A DNA stretch of 23,618 nt from Candidatus Poseidoniaceae archaeon (GTDB lineage: Archaea > Thermoplasmatota > Poseidoniia > Poseidoniales > Poseidoniaceae). Under the pieces are notes generated by a model, which saw only the letters and a list, made by a program, of their open reading frames with translations, made no database searches and had not been told where the DNA came from. Numbering within the stretch: position 1 is the first letter of the stretch; each line of letters starts with the position of its first letter. The DNA lies in the NCBI GenBank assembly GCA_022425185.1, contig JAKMFY010000020.1:1-23618 (forward strand), written 5' to 3'. Positions 1 through 7,468 of the stretch are shown here, in pieces. A program made the position numbers and the translations under genes.

Positions 1-165
1 GATATCATCACAACTCGATGGATTTGGAAACGAAGCATAGAGACGGAAATAAACAAAACTGTAACCCAGACGGCTGTATTATTCGGAGTCATGTTGATGC
101 CAATCGGCCTAGCCATCCACCTCATATCCGTACAACTGAAGAAGGCAAAGAACACGCATTCATAA
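1..165 (+). CDS. C-terminal end of a membrane protein (5' truncated)
   Basis: An open frame runs from base 1 to a TAA at 163-165 and gives about 54 residues, cut by the window edge. It has a basic, charged stretch (RWIWKRSIETEINK), then one hydrophobic segment of about 20 residues (VLFGVMLMPIGLAIHLISV), then a short basic tail (QLKKAKNTHS). This pattern fits the last transmembrane helix and cytoplasmic end of an integral membrane protein. It ends 22 bases before crtB and points the same way, so it is probably in the same operon. A carotenoid-pathway membrane enzyme (a cyclase or a UbiA-type prenyltransferase) would fit the context, but nothing in the fragment proves it. An overlapping 63-residue frame from base 18 has no coding character and was not chosen. 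Confidence 0.55.
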   Translation, partial: DIITTRWIWKRSIETEINKTVTQTAVLFGVMLMPIGLAIHLISVQLKKAKNTHS

Positions 166-175
166 CCAAAAAACC

Positions 176-180
176 GGAGT
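176..180 (+). promoter_or_regulatory. Shine-Dalgarno site of crtB
   Basis: GGAGT lies 7 bases before the ATG at 188, in the short gap after the preceding stop codon. It supports 188 as the crtB start and suggests internal initiation within an operon. Confidence 0.6.
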
Positions 181-187
181 CGAAAGT

Positions 188-1180
188 ATGCAAGCAGAAA
201 TCACTGTAGATGAAGCATATCTGCAGTGTGAAGAAATTTGTAGGAAAGCATCCTCTACTTTCTTTGCAAGTTTCTCAGCGCTACCGATTAAGAAAAGAAA
301 GGCAGTACACGCAGTTTACGCATTGTGTCGATATCTTGATGACATAGCAGACGGCGATACCCGCCCAAACGTCAAAGAATCTAATGCATTAAATCAGCTC
401 GTTTTCGAACGAGATACACTGCTTCGATCGATTCATCAATCAAAACCAAGCAATTCCGAAGAAGAACACAAATATCGTTTGATGGCCTTAGTCGATGCCA
501 AAGAGCGATTAACACGTCTGTTTAATGGGGATAAAACTGCAACACACAACGAACCGATTTTTGTTGCTATGCATCATGTATTCAAACAGTTCCAGTTCCG
601 ACTCGATGATTTCGAAACCATCATCGAAGGGATGGAAGATGACCTCTTTGAAGTCCGACTCAGAACGTGGGATGAAGTTCGTTCATACTGTTACAAAGTC
701 GCTTCTGCTGTTGGACTCGTTCTGATCGAAATCTATGGATGCGATGATGCTGGTGCCCGTATTCACGCTATTGACATGGGTATCCAGTTGCAGATGATCA
801 ATATTCTTCGAGACGTTGCTGAAGATTACCAAGCTGGAAGAATATACCTTCCAATTCAAGCCTTAGCAGAATACAATATCGATGTAGATGAACTCGGAAA
901 AACAGACTTTGGAACCAATCAGCGATGGAAAGCATTCGTTCAAGAATACATCGAAGTGGTACGAAGACATCAGCAATCAGCGAAACATCTCTTTGAATAT
1001 CTTGATTCAAAATCAAGATTACAACCACAACTCATGTGTGAAGCATACGATGCTATTTTCCATGAAATCGTACGACGATCGGGAGACGTATTTAGCAGTC
1101 GACCAAAATTATCCAAATGGAGAAAACTTCGATTGGCTGCGAAACTTTCACTACGAAGAATACGTGCTAAATGGTCTTGA
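188..1180 (+). CDS. crtB: Phytoene synthase (squalene/phytoene synthase family)
   Basis: 330 residues, a normal length for the family. CrtB joins two geranylgeranyl diphosphates head to head, through prephytoene diphosphate, to give phytoene, the first committed step to C40 carotenoids. The first Asp-rich Mg-diphosphate site is RYLDDIAD (residues 48-55). The second is NILRDVAEDYQAGRIYLP (205-222), where NxxRDxxED and the GRxYLP signature are intact. The region around 140-165 (EGMEDDL...RTWDEVRSYCYKVAS) also matches the family. The ATG at 188 has an SD site 7 bases upstream and starts a normal-length N-terminus. The C-terminus is basic (KWRKLRLAAKLSLRRIRAKW), perhaps for membrane contact. Squalene synthase is the alternative, but the overall pattern reads as CrtB. 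In marine euryarchaea carotenoids may feed retinal for rhodopsin or membrane pigments; no desaturase, cyclase or rhodopsin gene is visible here. Confidence 0.93.
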   Translation: MQAEITVDEAYLQCEEICRKASSTFFASFSALPIKKRKAVHAVYALCRYLDDIADGDTRPNVKESNALNQLVFERDTLLRSIHQSKPSNSEEEHKYRLMALVDAKERLTRLFNGDKTATHNEPIFVAMHHVFKQFQFRLDDFETIIEGMEDDLFEVRLRTWDEVRSYCYKVASAVGLVLIEIYGCDDAGARIHAIDMGIQLQMINILRDVAEDYQAGRIYLPIQALAEYNIDVDELGKTDFGTNQRWKAFVQEYIEVVRRHQQSAKHLFEYLDSKSRLQPQLMCEAYDAIFHEIVRRSGDVFSSRPKLSKWRKLRLAAKLSLRRIRAKWS

Positions 1181-1237
1181 TGCAACAGCATAGGGCACAC
1201 CCAATGGATTGAAACCCTCACGACCACTCGGCTGTTC

Positions 1238-2014
1238 ATGGTTGAGGTTTTACCCGTATCTGTCACGGTTCTTTTGCCCACTCGCAATGAAGAAGAAGCA
1301 TTGGGTGCTACAGTCGATGCTATCCCTCGAGGATGGTGTGAATCACTCGAAATCATGATCGTGGATGGTTCTTCCACAGACCGTACAAGAGAAATTGCCC
1401 TTGAGAAGGATGTTCGCGTCCATCTTGAACCTCGTAAAGGATATGGAAGAGCATATCGTACTGGCTTTGCTGTTGCTTCAAATGACATCATCGTAACAAT
1501 GGATGCAGATTGCACCTATCCTGCAGAACTTATTCCAGAACTTGTCAAGAGACTCCTTGATGAGGATTTGAAATTCATCACCTGTGATAGATTGAGTATG
1601 GCAGAATCTGGTTCAATGTCGGGTCTTCATGGATTTGGAAACTGGGTTCTTTCATTCACAGCTCGAGTCTTGTACGGCTACGGAATCAAAGATTCTCAAT
1701 CAGGAATGTGGGTATTTCGCAAGGATATTTTCGAAAATGAAAAGATGCGTCCAACCAACGATGGAATGCCTCTCTCAGAAGAAGTCAAAATTCTTGCACG
1801 AAAGCACCTTGGAAAGAAAAAGGCAATTGAAATCTCGGTTCCATACAGAGAGCGTGTTGGAGAAGCGGAAATTCATACATGGGGAGATGGTTGGAAGAAT
1901 TTACGTTTCCTTTATGCTAAGCGAATTGGATTAGCACGCACTCGATCTGAATGGGGTCCTCTTGATGATAATCCAGACAGTCTAAACGGCGATCTTCCAG
2001 AGCAGAAGAAGTGA
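1238..2014 (+). CDS. GT2 glycosyltransferase, dolichyl-phosphate hexose synthase-like
   Basis: 258 residues in a GT-A fold of family GT2. The N-terminus carries VLLPTRNEEEALGATVDAIP (residues 11-30), then IVDGSSTDRT (41-50) with the nucleotide-binding Asp43, then the metal-binding MDADCTYP (88-95, DxD = Asp89/Asp91). KDSQSGMWVFRKD (151-163) and LSEEVKIL (179-186) match the acceptor-side motifs of dolichyl-phosphate mannose/glucose synthases. Such enzymes move a hexose from a nucleotide sugar to a polyprenyl phosphate on the cytoplasmic face. There is no C-terminal transmembrane segment, so it is the short, soluble type. It follows crtB by 57 bases on the same strand. No good SD site precedes the ATG, so it may be leaderless or start a few codons away. 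Donor and acceptor cannot be told from sequence. Confidence 0.82.
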   Translation: MVEVLPVSVTVLLPTRNEEEALGATVDAIPRGWCESLEIMIVDGSSTDRTREIALEKDVRVHLEPRKGYGRAYRTGFAVASNDIIVTMDADCTYPAELIPELVKRLLDEDLKFITCDRLSMAESGSMSGLHGFGNWVLSFTARVLYGYGIKDSQSGMWVFRKDIFENEKMRPTNDGMPLSEEVKILARKHLGKKKAIEISVPYRERVGEAEIHTWGDGWKNLRFLYAKRIGLARTRSEWGPLDDNPDSLNGDLPEQKK

Positions 2015-2107
2015 TTATTCCTCTTCAAGGAATTTCAGTGGAGCCAGTTTCGAATCGATGGCTACTCTCTGTTGAAGCATGAGCATGAGTGGGACAAACA
2101 CCCACAA
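2015..2107. other. Convergent intergenic gap
   Basis: 93 bases separate the GT2 gene from the facing giant surface-protein gene. It contains a short tandem direct repeat (CATGAGCATGAG, about 2079-2090). There is also a weak hairpin of GTGGG (2089-2093) with CCCAC (2101-2105), and a T/C-rich stretch just after the GT2 stop. No strong poly-T terminator and no convincing small gene is seen. Confidence 0.4.
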
Positions 2108-5100
2108 TCAGACATTATCCCAATCCAAGACCTCTTCCTCGGAGTCATCGGATGTATCTTCCTCTGAGTCATTCTTGTCTTCCATTCCGTTTCCAAAAAC
2201 GCCCCATGTATCGATTAATTTCATCTCAGCGTTGACTTGCCGGCGACGTTGAATTGTGATGAGTAGGCCAACGAGAAGAACAAGAGAAACCGCTCCAATT
2301 AATACTGGAGTCGACAAGAAACCGCCGCCATCTTCATCAACGACTTTTAACGGTTCAAAGAGAATGTCGATATTGGCATTCTCACCTTCACCATCTGTTG
2401 CAATGACTTTCAAACTTGGAGTACCCTTTCCTTCAGGTTGGAATTCAAGTGACCCTGTCCAGACAGAATCTCCATCATCATCAGAGAGATTGAAACTCCA
2501 TGATTGAATGAGGTGATTAATATCGACACGCACATCATCTGTTGAGCCATCCGCATCAACTAACTGAACCGAAACCTCTAGAATTACAATTTCACCAGAT
2601 ACGAATTCTGTTTGTGAAAGCTGCAAACTGGTTTGTACCAACTCCGGCAGACTCGACCGTACTGTGAAGTTGATGTGATCTTGTGAGAAAGCACCGCGGG
2701 AATCCTCCACGTAGAGAGAGAGATGATGAGACCCTGGTGCAAAGACTTGAGAGAACGTCGATTGTGTGCTTAAGACTGTCACTTGGCCGTTGTTTTGCTG
2801 GGTTGTAGAAGGCCATAGCCTCCATTCGCGAACAACAAGATCTCCATCTGCATCTGATGAATCGCCCTCAAAGAGTATGGTCACACCCGGATCAATTGAT
2901 TCGAGATTTAGTGGTGAGAGAATCGTAGCAACAGGATCGCTTGCCTCAATGATCAAGTGTACATATTCAATTCGAATTGCTCCAGTCGAATCAATCAATT
3001 CAATTTGTACGTCCTGTTCGCCTACATCAAGATTGACTGAATGCGTAATTGATGCATTAACATCAGTTAGCAATGGGACGTAAGTTTCTGTTCCTGAATC
3101 GTATTCCCGAATTGTCATTGTAAACTCATCGCCATCGTAATCAATGCTTGAACGGGCATCAAAGAGAATCATATCCTTTGATGAATGACTGCTGTTATTC
3201 TGTGGTGAATCAAGACCGAGAACTGGAGCCGATGTCGAGACTGAAAGCGAACGGGTCGTTGTCACTGCAGGGTTGATACCGTCACTAATAGAGAGAGTAA
3301 TGACATGTTCACCTGAACTCAATCGTTCTTCGAACGTCAACCAATCCTCATCTTCAGGAGTGAGAAGACCATCTACATCGCTCATCCAAACAATTTGAAG
3401 GAATTCCGAACCTGCTGCAGGTTCAAGTTCTGTACAATGCCAATCTCCTCCTTCTGGGAAAGTTGAACAGGCTGAATCCCAGTCACCACTTCCATTGGCA
3501 CTAAACGGGATGAGGATTGAAGAATCAAGATTATCAAAGACATCGAGATCTTCAATAATCGCTCTAGGAACGGAATTATCGATGGTAATAAGTTCAGAAT
3601 ACACAGACATTTGTCCACCATGCTCCATTCGGTTATCGGTTACCCTCAACTCAATTTGGTGAACGCCTCTCGAAAGATATCCGTCCCAAGAAATATTCTC
3701 GATGTTATTCCCCACCATTAGAGTTCCATCGACGTTGGACCACCATTCAAATGAAACATCATTTCCTTCAGGATCGTATGATGAACTGCCATTGAAGAAA
3801 ATAATATCTTCACTTGCAGTTCCATTTCTCTCAAGGGTAAACGACGATTCCGGCATTTCGTTGTACAATTTAACTTCAACTGAATAGGTATCGTTGTTAC
3901 CCACATCATCAAAGGCAATGACGGTCAAGAAAAAGGAAGCAGGAGGATCGTCTGTAAAATGATCAAAGGTGTACGAAAGTTCCTGTGGACAAGTATACTG
4001 ATTGCCCCAACCCGTACCTTGGCGGTTGTAACCACCGAATTTGATGAGGCATGCAAAATCGTCTCCCTCAGGATCAAATGTTCCAGTGGTATTGATCACA
4101 ACCGTACCAGTTTGTGGCATAATCAGTTCACTGAACTGAGTTAAACTCGGTTCAAATGTCACATTCAATTCAGGAGCGAGATTGGTTAATTCAATTGTTC
4201 TACTTTCCGAAACACAATGTCCAGCATCATCACAAACTTCCAGTGTAAGAGTATGAAGTCCATCAGATAAGCCACATGCCCATTGATCGTTCGTATTCGC
4301 TGTAAATGGCACTCCGTTACTTGGACCGTTTGAGGGGCCCCATGATCCCGTACATGATGATTCAATGTCTCCATCAAGGTCGCTTGTCCATACAAAGGTG
4401 AGTTCATCTTCATCCAAATCCCATGTATCTGATGCATTGAACACGACAGCGCCTTGTGATGGGAAAACCGAACCATCTAACGGAGAAGTCCACATCAAGA
4501 ACGGCTCTTGGTTATCTAAATCCAAAAGACAATACATAATTTGGTCAGAATCAAGAACGGTTGTGGTTGAATTACTTACGCTATCATATCCGCAGTTTAC
4601 TGTTACGTCATTGTATGCCGACGGCCCCGTATTGCTCCATCGTTGACCAATAAAATCGGTTAGTTGTACTGTCCCTATGTCATTGGTAAACTTGGATACA
4701 GATGGCTCAAATTGACTAAATGAAACGTTTGCAAAAGCCGCGGGAACACCATTGGAGAGGTTGTTAACAACCCAAATAGTAACATCCCAAGCGATGTCAA
4801 TCGTAGCGCCTGTTGGGATGTTGGCAATGGTCAAATCCAAATTGTTCGGTTGGTGAAGATGAAGAGTTGAAGAAGCGTCAAGGTCTAGAATATGATTCCC
4901 TGTAGCGTCAAGAAAATTAGAGAAGTTGACATCAGCATTTTCTAAGAAAATATTTCCAGTACAGTCTGAATCGATTGTGTTCCCATAGCCTCCTAAATTT
5001 GGATGATTCACTAATTTCAGACATTCAGTACCTCGTAGAACCGTATTGCTGAGTGTGGAAGGATAAGCCCCGTTATGGTTGGCATCCCAGAAGATTCCAG

Positions 5101-6889
5101 AGTGATTTCCATCGATGGATAAATCTTCAATTTGACCTGCAGCTTGTTCGATATAAACTGCGTATTCAGTTGTTGATTCATGCTCTAGATTCGCTCCTAG
5201 TATATGGAATCGGCCACCTTGAGAACCTGTGGTTAATCCTCCATTATCGATGTAAAGAGGAGTGAACGAAGAGCCGATATCAGTTACAGTCAGATTCTCA
5301 AGCCATAAATCAACAGAATCCTCAGCATACACACCATGTCCTGAGGATGAGTGAACCTCACACGTTCGACAGGTAACATCCCCAGATGTCGATTCAAGAT
5401 CATTCGATTTCTTGAAGGATAAACCTGCAGTTTGGAGAGGAGTTACACCAAGTGAACCATCATTTTCTGAGGTGACATTCGTGAGCGTTACGTATCGAGA
5501 ATCATAGACATGTGCGCCAGAGTATCCATTGTCGTTTGTATCAAGTCCATCGACGACAACAGTAGCAGAATCGATGTACAAACCATGCTCAGAGTTGTTA
5601 TGGAAGTGCCAATCTGATCCTTGTAATGCTCCACCAGATGAAGACCAAAGTGCTGGACCTGGGGAACCACTGATTTCAACGTCTTCTAAATGTGCGGCAA
5701 AGTATGAACTTGTAATCGCTAAGCCTGCACTGTGAGGTCCTTGTCCAGCCTTACCTGCATCGTTAATTGTAAGATTTCTGAATGTAGTACTTGAATCGAC
5801 GTAATGAAGACGAACACCAACGGTTGATGAATCATCAATAAGGACATTCTCAAGCCAGGCACCAGTCGCATTTACTTCGATTGCAGCCACAGCTATGTCT
5901 GCTGTTTTTGCACCTGCTGAACCTGTACCTAGAACAGATAAGTTGGTGAAATCAGCAGTTTCATAATTTGTGTAATTGAAATGATTATCCTTGTCGAGAT
6001 AAACACCGCGATACATGCTGTTTGTGATCACAACATCCCTGAACACACCGCGCGTGTTACCTGAATCATCGATATGCCGAACAATAATTCCTGTATCGCT
6101 TTTATCGATTCGTAAGTCCTCAAACAATGGAACACTGTCTTCCACCCAAACAGCAGTTGGCTCACCTAGAGTCGCTCCTGAGATATTATCCATGACAATA
6201 TCCTTGAAGATTCCACCTGAACCTCCCCAAAGATTCAACCCTCGCAACAAGTGATCAGTGAAGTAAGCACGCTCAACGATGGGGGTTGAACCGGAACCTA
6301 CAGACATACCGATACCATAACGCCAATCGTTTTGGAAGGGCAAGAAGCGACCTGCTTGCTCGACATGCAAGTCGCGTATGACTGGACTGGAACTTCCAAA
6401 CATGTCAATTCCGACTCGATCTGGATTGAAAATGGTGACATTGTTCAGTACAGGGTTGGAGCCATACAACGTTAAGCCAAATATCGAATCTTCAATATGA
6501 AGATGATTTATGATGCTCCCTCGGCCGTTGGATGATGAGTTGAATTGAATTCCTTCATGATCACTTGTACTCGTTGAACTTGAAGAGAGGACAACTGGAC
6601 AGGTTGGTGTTCCTTGTATCGTAATCCTTCCATCGACAACAATACGTACACCTGATGACAAGGTAACGTTCGTACATGATGTAATCAAGAGTTCATCCTG
6701 AATATCCACATAATAATTTGAAGTTAAATCCACAGTACCCGACCATGTTGTTGTCGATCTTGCAGAAACATAAGCCTCAGCCTCAGAATTTTTTTGTTCA
6801 AGAGGCTCCCCATTCGCCATTGGTGAAAGCGACATGAAAAGAAGAAGGCAAAGGAATACGCCTGCCACCAACGGTTGCCTCCTTACCAT
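2108..6889 (-). CDS. Giant exported surface protein: beta-helix plus PKD/Ig-like repeats with C-terminal membrane anchor
   Basis: 1593 residues. It starts with a signal peptide (basic n-region MVRR, hydrophobic core VAGVFLCLLLFMSL, likely cleavage near residue 27). Residues about 60-690 are short repeated units such as VSGS/NxT/GLYID, GVYLD and GVYAED. This is the pattern of a right-handed parallel beta-helix (NosD/pectate-lyase-like). From about 770 to 1440 come at least six PKD/Ig-like modules with recurring FNASDTWDLDEDELTFVW, FNGSSSYDPEGNDVSFEWWS and LFEGDSSDADGDLVVREW elements. Another beta domain follows. One transmembrane helix (about 1528-1547) is followed by RRR and an acidic cytoplasmic tail. 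N-x-S/T sequons are frequent, which fits archaeal N-glycosylation. It probably sits outside the membrane as an adhesin, cell-wall-like protein or polysaccharide-binding protein; no catalytic residues are evident. The ATG at 6889 is preceded by GATGAGTTAAC. Confidence 0.9.
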   Translation of the reverse strand: MVRRQPLVAGVFLCLLLFMSLSPMANGEPLEQKNSEAEAYVSARSTTTWSGTVDLTSNYYVDIQDELLITSCTNVTLSSGVRIVVDGRITIQGTPTCPVVLSSSSTSTSDHEGIQFNSSSNGRGSIINHLHIEDSIFGLTLYGSNPVLNNVTIFNPDRVGIDMFGSSSPVIRDLHVEQAGRFLPFQNDWRYGIGMSVGSGSTPIVERAYFTDHLLRGLNLWGGSGGIFKDIVMDNISGATLGEPTAVWVEDSVPLFEDLRIDKSDTGIIVRHIDDSGNTRGVFRDVVITNSMYRGVYLDKDNHFNYTNYETADFTNLSVLGTGSAGAKTADIAVAAIEVNATGAWLENVLIDDSSTVGVRLHYVDSSTTFRNLTINDAGKAGQGPHSAGLAITSSYFAAHLEDVEISGSPGPALWSSSGGALQGSDWHFHNNSEHGLYIDSATVVVDGLDTNDNGYSGAHVYDSRYVTLTNVTSENDGSLGVTPLQTAGLSFKKSNDLESTSGDVTCRTCEVHSSSGHGVYAEDSVDLWLENLTVTDIGSSFTPLYIDNGGLTTGSQGGRFHILGANLEHESTTEYAVYIEQAAGQIEDLSIDGNHSGIFWDANHNGAYPSTLSNTVLRGTECLKLVNHPNLGGYGNTIDSDCTGNIFLENADVNFSNFLDATGNHILDLDASSTLHLHQPNNLDLTIANIPTGATIDIAWDVTIWVVNNLSNGVPAAFANVSFSQFEPSVSKFTNDIGTVQLTDFIGQRWSNTGPSAYNDVTVNCGYDSVSNSTTTVLDSDQIMYCLLDLDNQEPFLMWTSPLDGSVFPSQGAVVFNASDTWDLDEDELTFVWTSDLDGDIESSCTGSWGPSNGPSNGVPFTANTNDQWACGLSDGLHTLTLEVCDDAGHCVSESRTIELTNLAPELNVTFEPSLTQFSELIMPQTGTVVINTTGTFDPEGDDFACLIKFGGYNRQGTGWGNQYTCPQELSYTFDHFTDDPPASFFLTVIAFDDVGNNDTYSVEVKLYNEMPESSFTLERNGTASEDIIFFNGSSSYDPEGNDVSFEWWSNVDGTLMVGNNIENISWDGYLSRGVHQIELRVTDNRMEHGGQMSVYSELITIDNSVPRAIIEDLDVFDNLDSSILIPFSANGSGDWDSACSTFPEGGDWHCTELEPAAGSEFLQIVWMSDVDGLLTPEDEDWLTFEERLSSGEHVITLSISDGINPAVTTTRSLSVSTSAPVLGLDSPQNNSSHSSKDMILFDARSSIDYDGDEFTMTIREYDSGTETYVPLLTDVNASITHSVNLDVGEQDVQIELIDSTGAIRIEYVHLIIEASDPVATILSPLNLESIDPGVTILFEGDSSDADGDLVVREWRLWPSTTQQNNGQVTVLSTQSTFSQVFAPGSHHLSLYVEDSRGAFSQDHINFTVRSSLPELVQTSLQLSQTEFVSGEIVILEVSVQLVDADGSTDDVRVDINHLIQSWSFNLSDDDGDSVWTGSLEFQPEGKGTPSLKVIATDGEGENANIDILFEPLKVVDEDGGGFLSTPVLIGAVSLVLLVGLLITIQRRRQVNAEMKLIDTWGVFGNGMEDKNDSEEDTSDDSEEEVLDWDNV

Positions 6890-6991
6890 GTTAACTCATC
6901 GAAAGCAATGCCATTTGAAGCCATCCGTTGGTTGATTAAAGCAAAATCACTTACCCCAAGCGATAAAACCCGTATACTCAAGGGGTAAATC
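6890..6991. promoter_or_regulatory. Divergent promoter region
   Basis: 102 bases between the surface-protein gene (-) and the RAM-protein pair (+), so both promoters must lie here or inside the coding ends. AT-rich TATA-like elements are GATTAAAG (6934-6941), readable on either strand, and GATAAAAC (6962-6969). The latter is about 25-30 bases before the plus-strand ATG. AGGGGT (6981-6986) lies 5 bases before that ATG and can serve as its SD site. Exact boxes are a guess. Confidence 0.4.
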
Positions 6992-7225
6992 ATGCCTGAG
7001 GCATTTATCTTGTTCAAAACTGAGCCGTCGCATGAGCGTGATGTCTACCTCTCTCTCACATCACACCAAGCGGTACAAGAAGTCCATGCCCTCTACGGAG
7101 AATTCGATTTACTTGCCCGAATAAGCAGTGATTCAGCACAAAATTTAACCAACCTTTTGATGAAAGAGTTTAGGACTATCGAAGGGATTCGAGACACGCA
7201 GACACTTATTGCAGTCGACTACTGA
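6992..7225 (+). CDS. Stand-alone Lrp/AsnC ligand-binding (RAM) domain protein, copy 1
   Basis: 77 residues that form just the regulation-of-amino-acid-metabolism (RAM, Lrp/AsnC C-terminal) domain. The order is strand EAFILFKTEP, a helix (SHERDVYLSLTSHQAVQEV), then LYGEFDLLARISSD with the family GxFDxxA core. A second helix follows, and it ends with EGIRDTQTLIAV, the usual RT.T strand. There is no helix-turn-helix, so it is unlikely to bind DNA alone. RAM domains form dimers and octamers that bind amino acids, and solo RAM proteins can pair with full-length Lrp proteins. AGGGGT 5 bases upstream supports the ATG. It is followed 9 bases later by a paralogue with about 38 percent identity by my gap-free count (29 of 77). 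Confidence 0.85.
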   Translation: MPEAFILFKTEPSHERDVYLSLTSHQAVQEVHALYGEFDLLARISSDSAQNLTNLLMKEFRTIEGIRDTQTLIAVDY

Positions 7226-7231
7226 GGTGAT
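7224..7231 (+). promoter_or_regulatory. Strong Shine-Dalgarno site of the second RAM gene
   Basis: GAGGTGAT overlaps the stop codon of the first RAM gene and ends 3 bases before the ATG at 7235. This implies coupled translation of the pair. Confidence 0.7.
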
Positions 7232-7234
7232 GAA

Positions 7235-7468
7235 ATGGCAATAGGATTTGTATTGATTACAACAAAACCCGGTGAAGAAGAAAGGGTTCGTACTGCGTTA
7301 GATTCCATCGAACATGTGACCGACCGTTGGATGTTATTTGGCGAATTCGATATTATCGCTCGCGTTCAAGCGGACGATGAATTTGTACTCACCCGATGCA
7401 TTGTTGAGGAAATACGGCCCATTCAAGGCATAAAAGACACGAAAACAATGATTGGCGCTGAACTCTAA
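7235..7468 (+). CDS. Stand-alone Lrp/AsnC ligand-binding (RAM) domain protein, copy 2
   Basis: 77 residues, the same length as its upstream neighbour and alignable to it without gaps. Conserved blocks are FxLxxTxP at the N-terminus, LxGEFDxxAR (residues 34-43), DxxxxLT (47-53), and ExRxIxGIxDTxTxI near the end. This is again a RAM domain with no DNA-binding part. Tandem duplication followed by divergence, possibly into a heteromeric ligand sensor, is the simplest reading. A strong SD overlaps the preceding stop. Its TAA ends at 7468, directly against the stop of the facing ATPase gene at 7469, with no spacer. Confidence 0.85.
   Translation: MAIGFVLITTKPGEEERVRTALDSIEHVTDRWMLFGEFDIIARVQADDEFVLTRCIVEEIRPIQGIKDTKTMIGAEL

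Noticed and set aside
18..209. 63-codon plus-strand frame at the left edge
   Set aside because: It overlaps crtB and is polar with no family signal. Another frame over 1-165 gives a plausible transmembrane end and correct operon spacing.
970..1515. 181-codon minus-strand frame across the crtB-GT2 junction
   Set aside because: It lies antisense to two well-supported genes, has no domain pattern, and reads as low-quality composition.
2079..2105. Tandem CATGAG repeat and a 5-base hairpin as a terminator or repeat array
   Set aside because: The stem is too short, there is no U-run, and two repeat copies are within chance.
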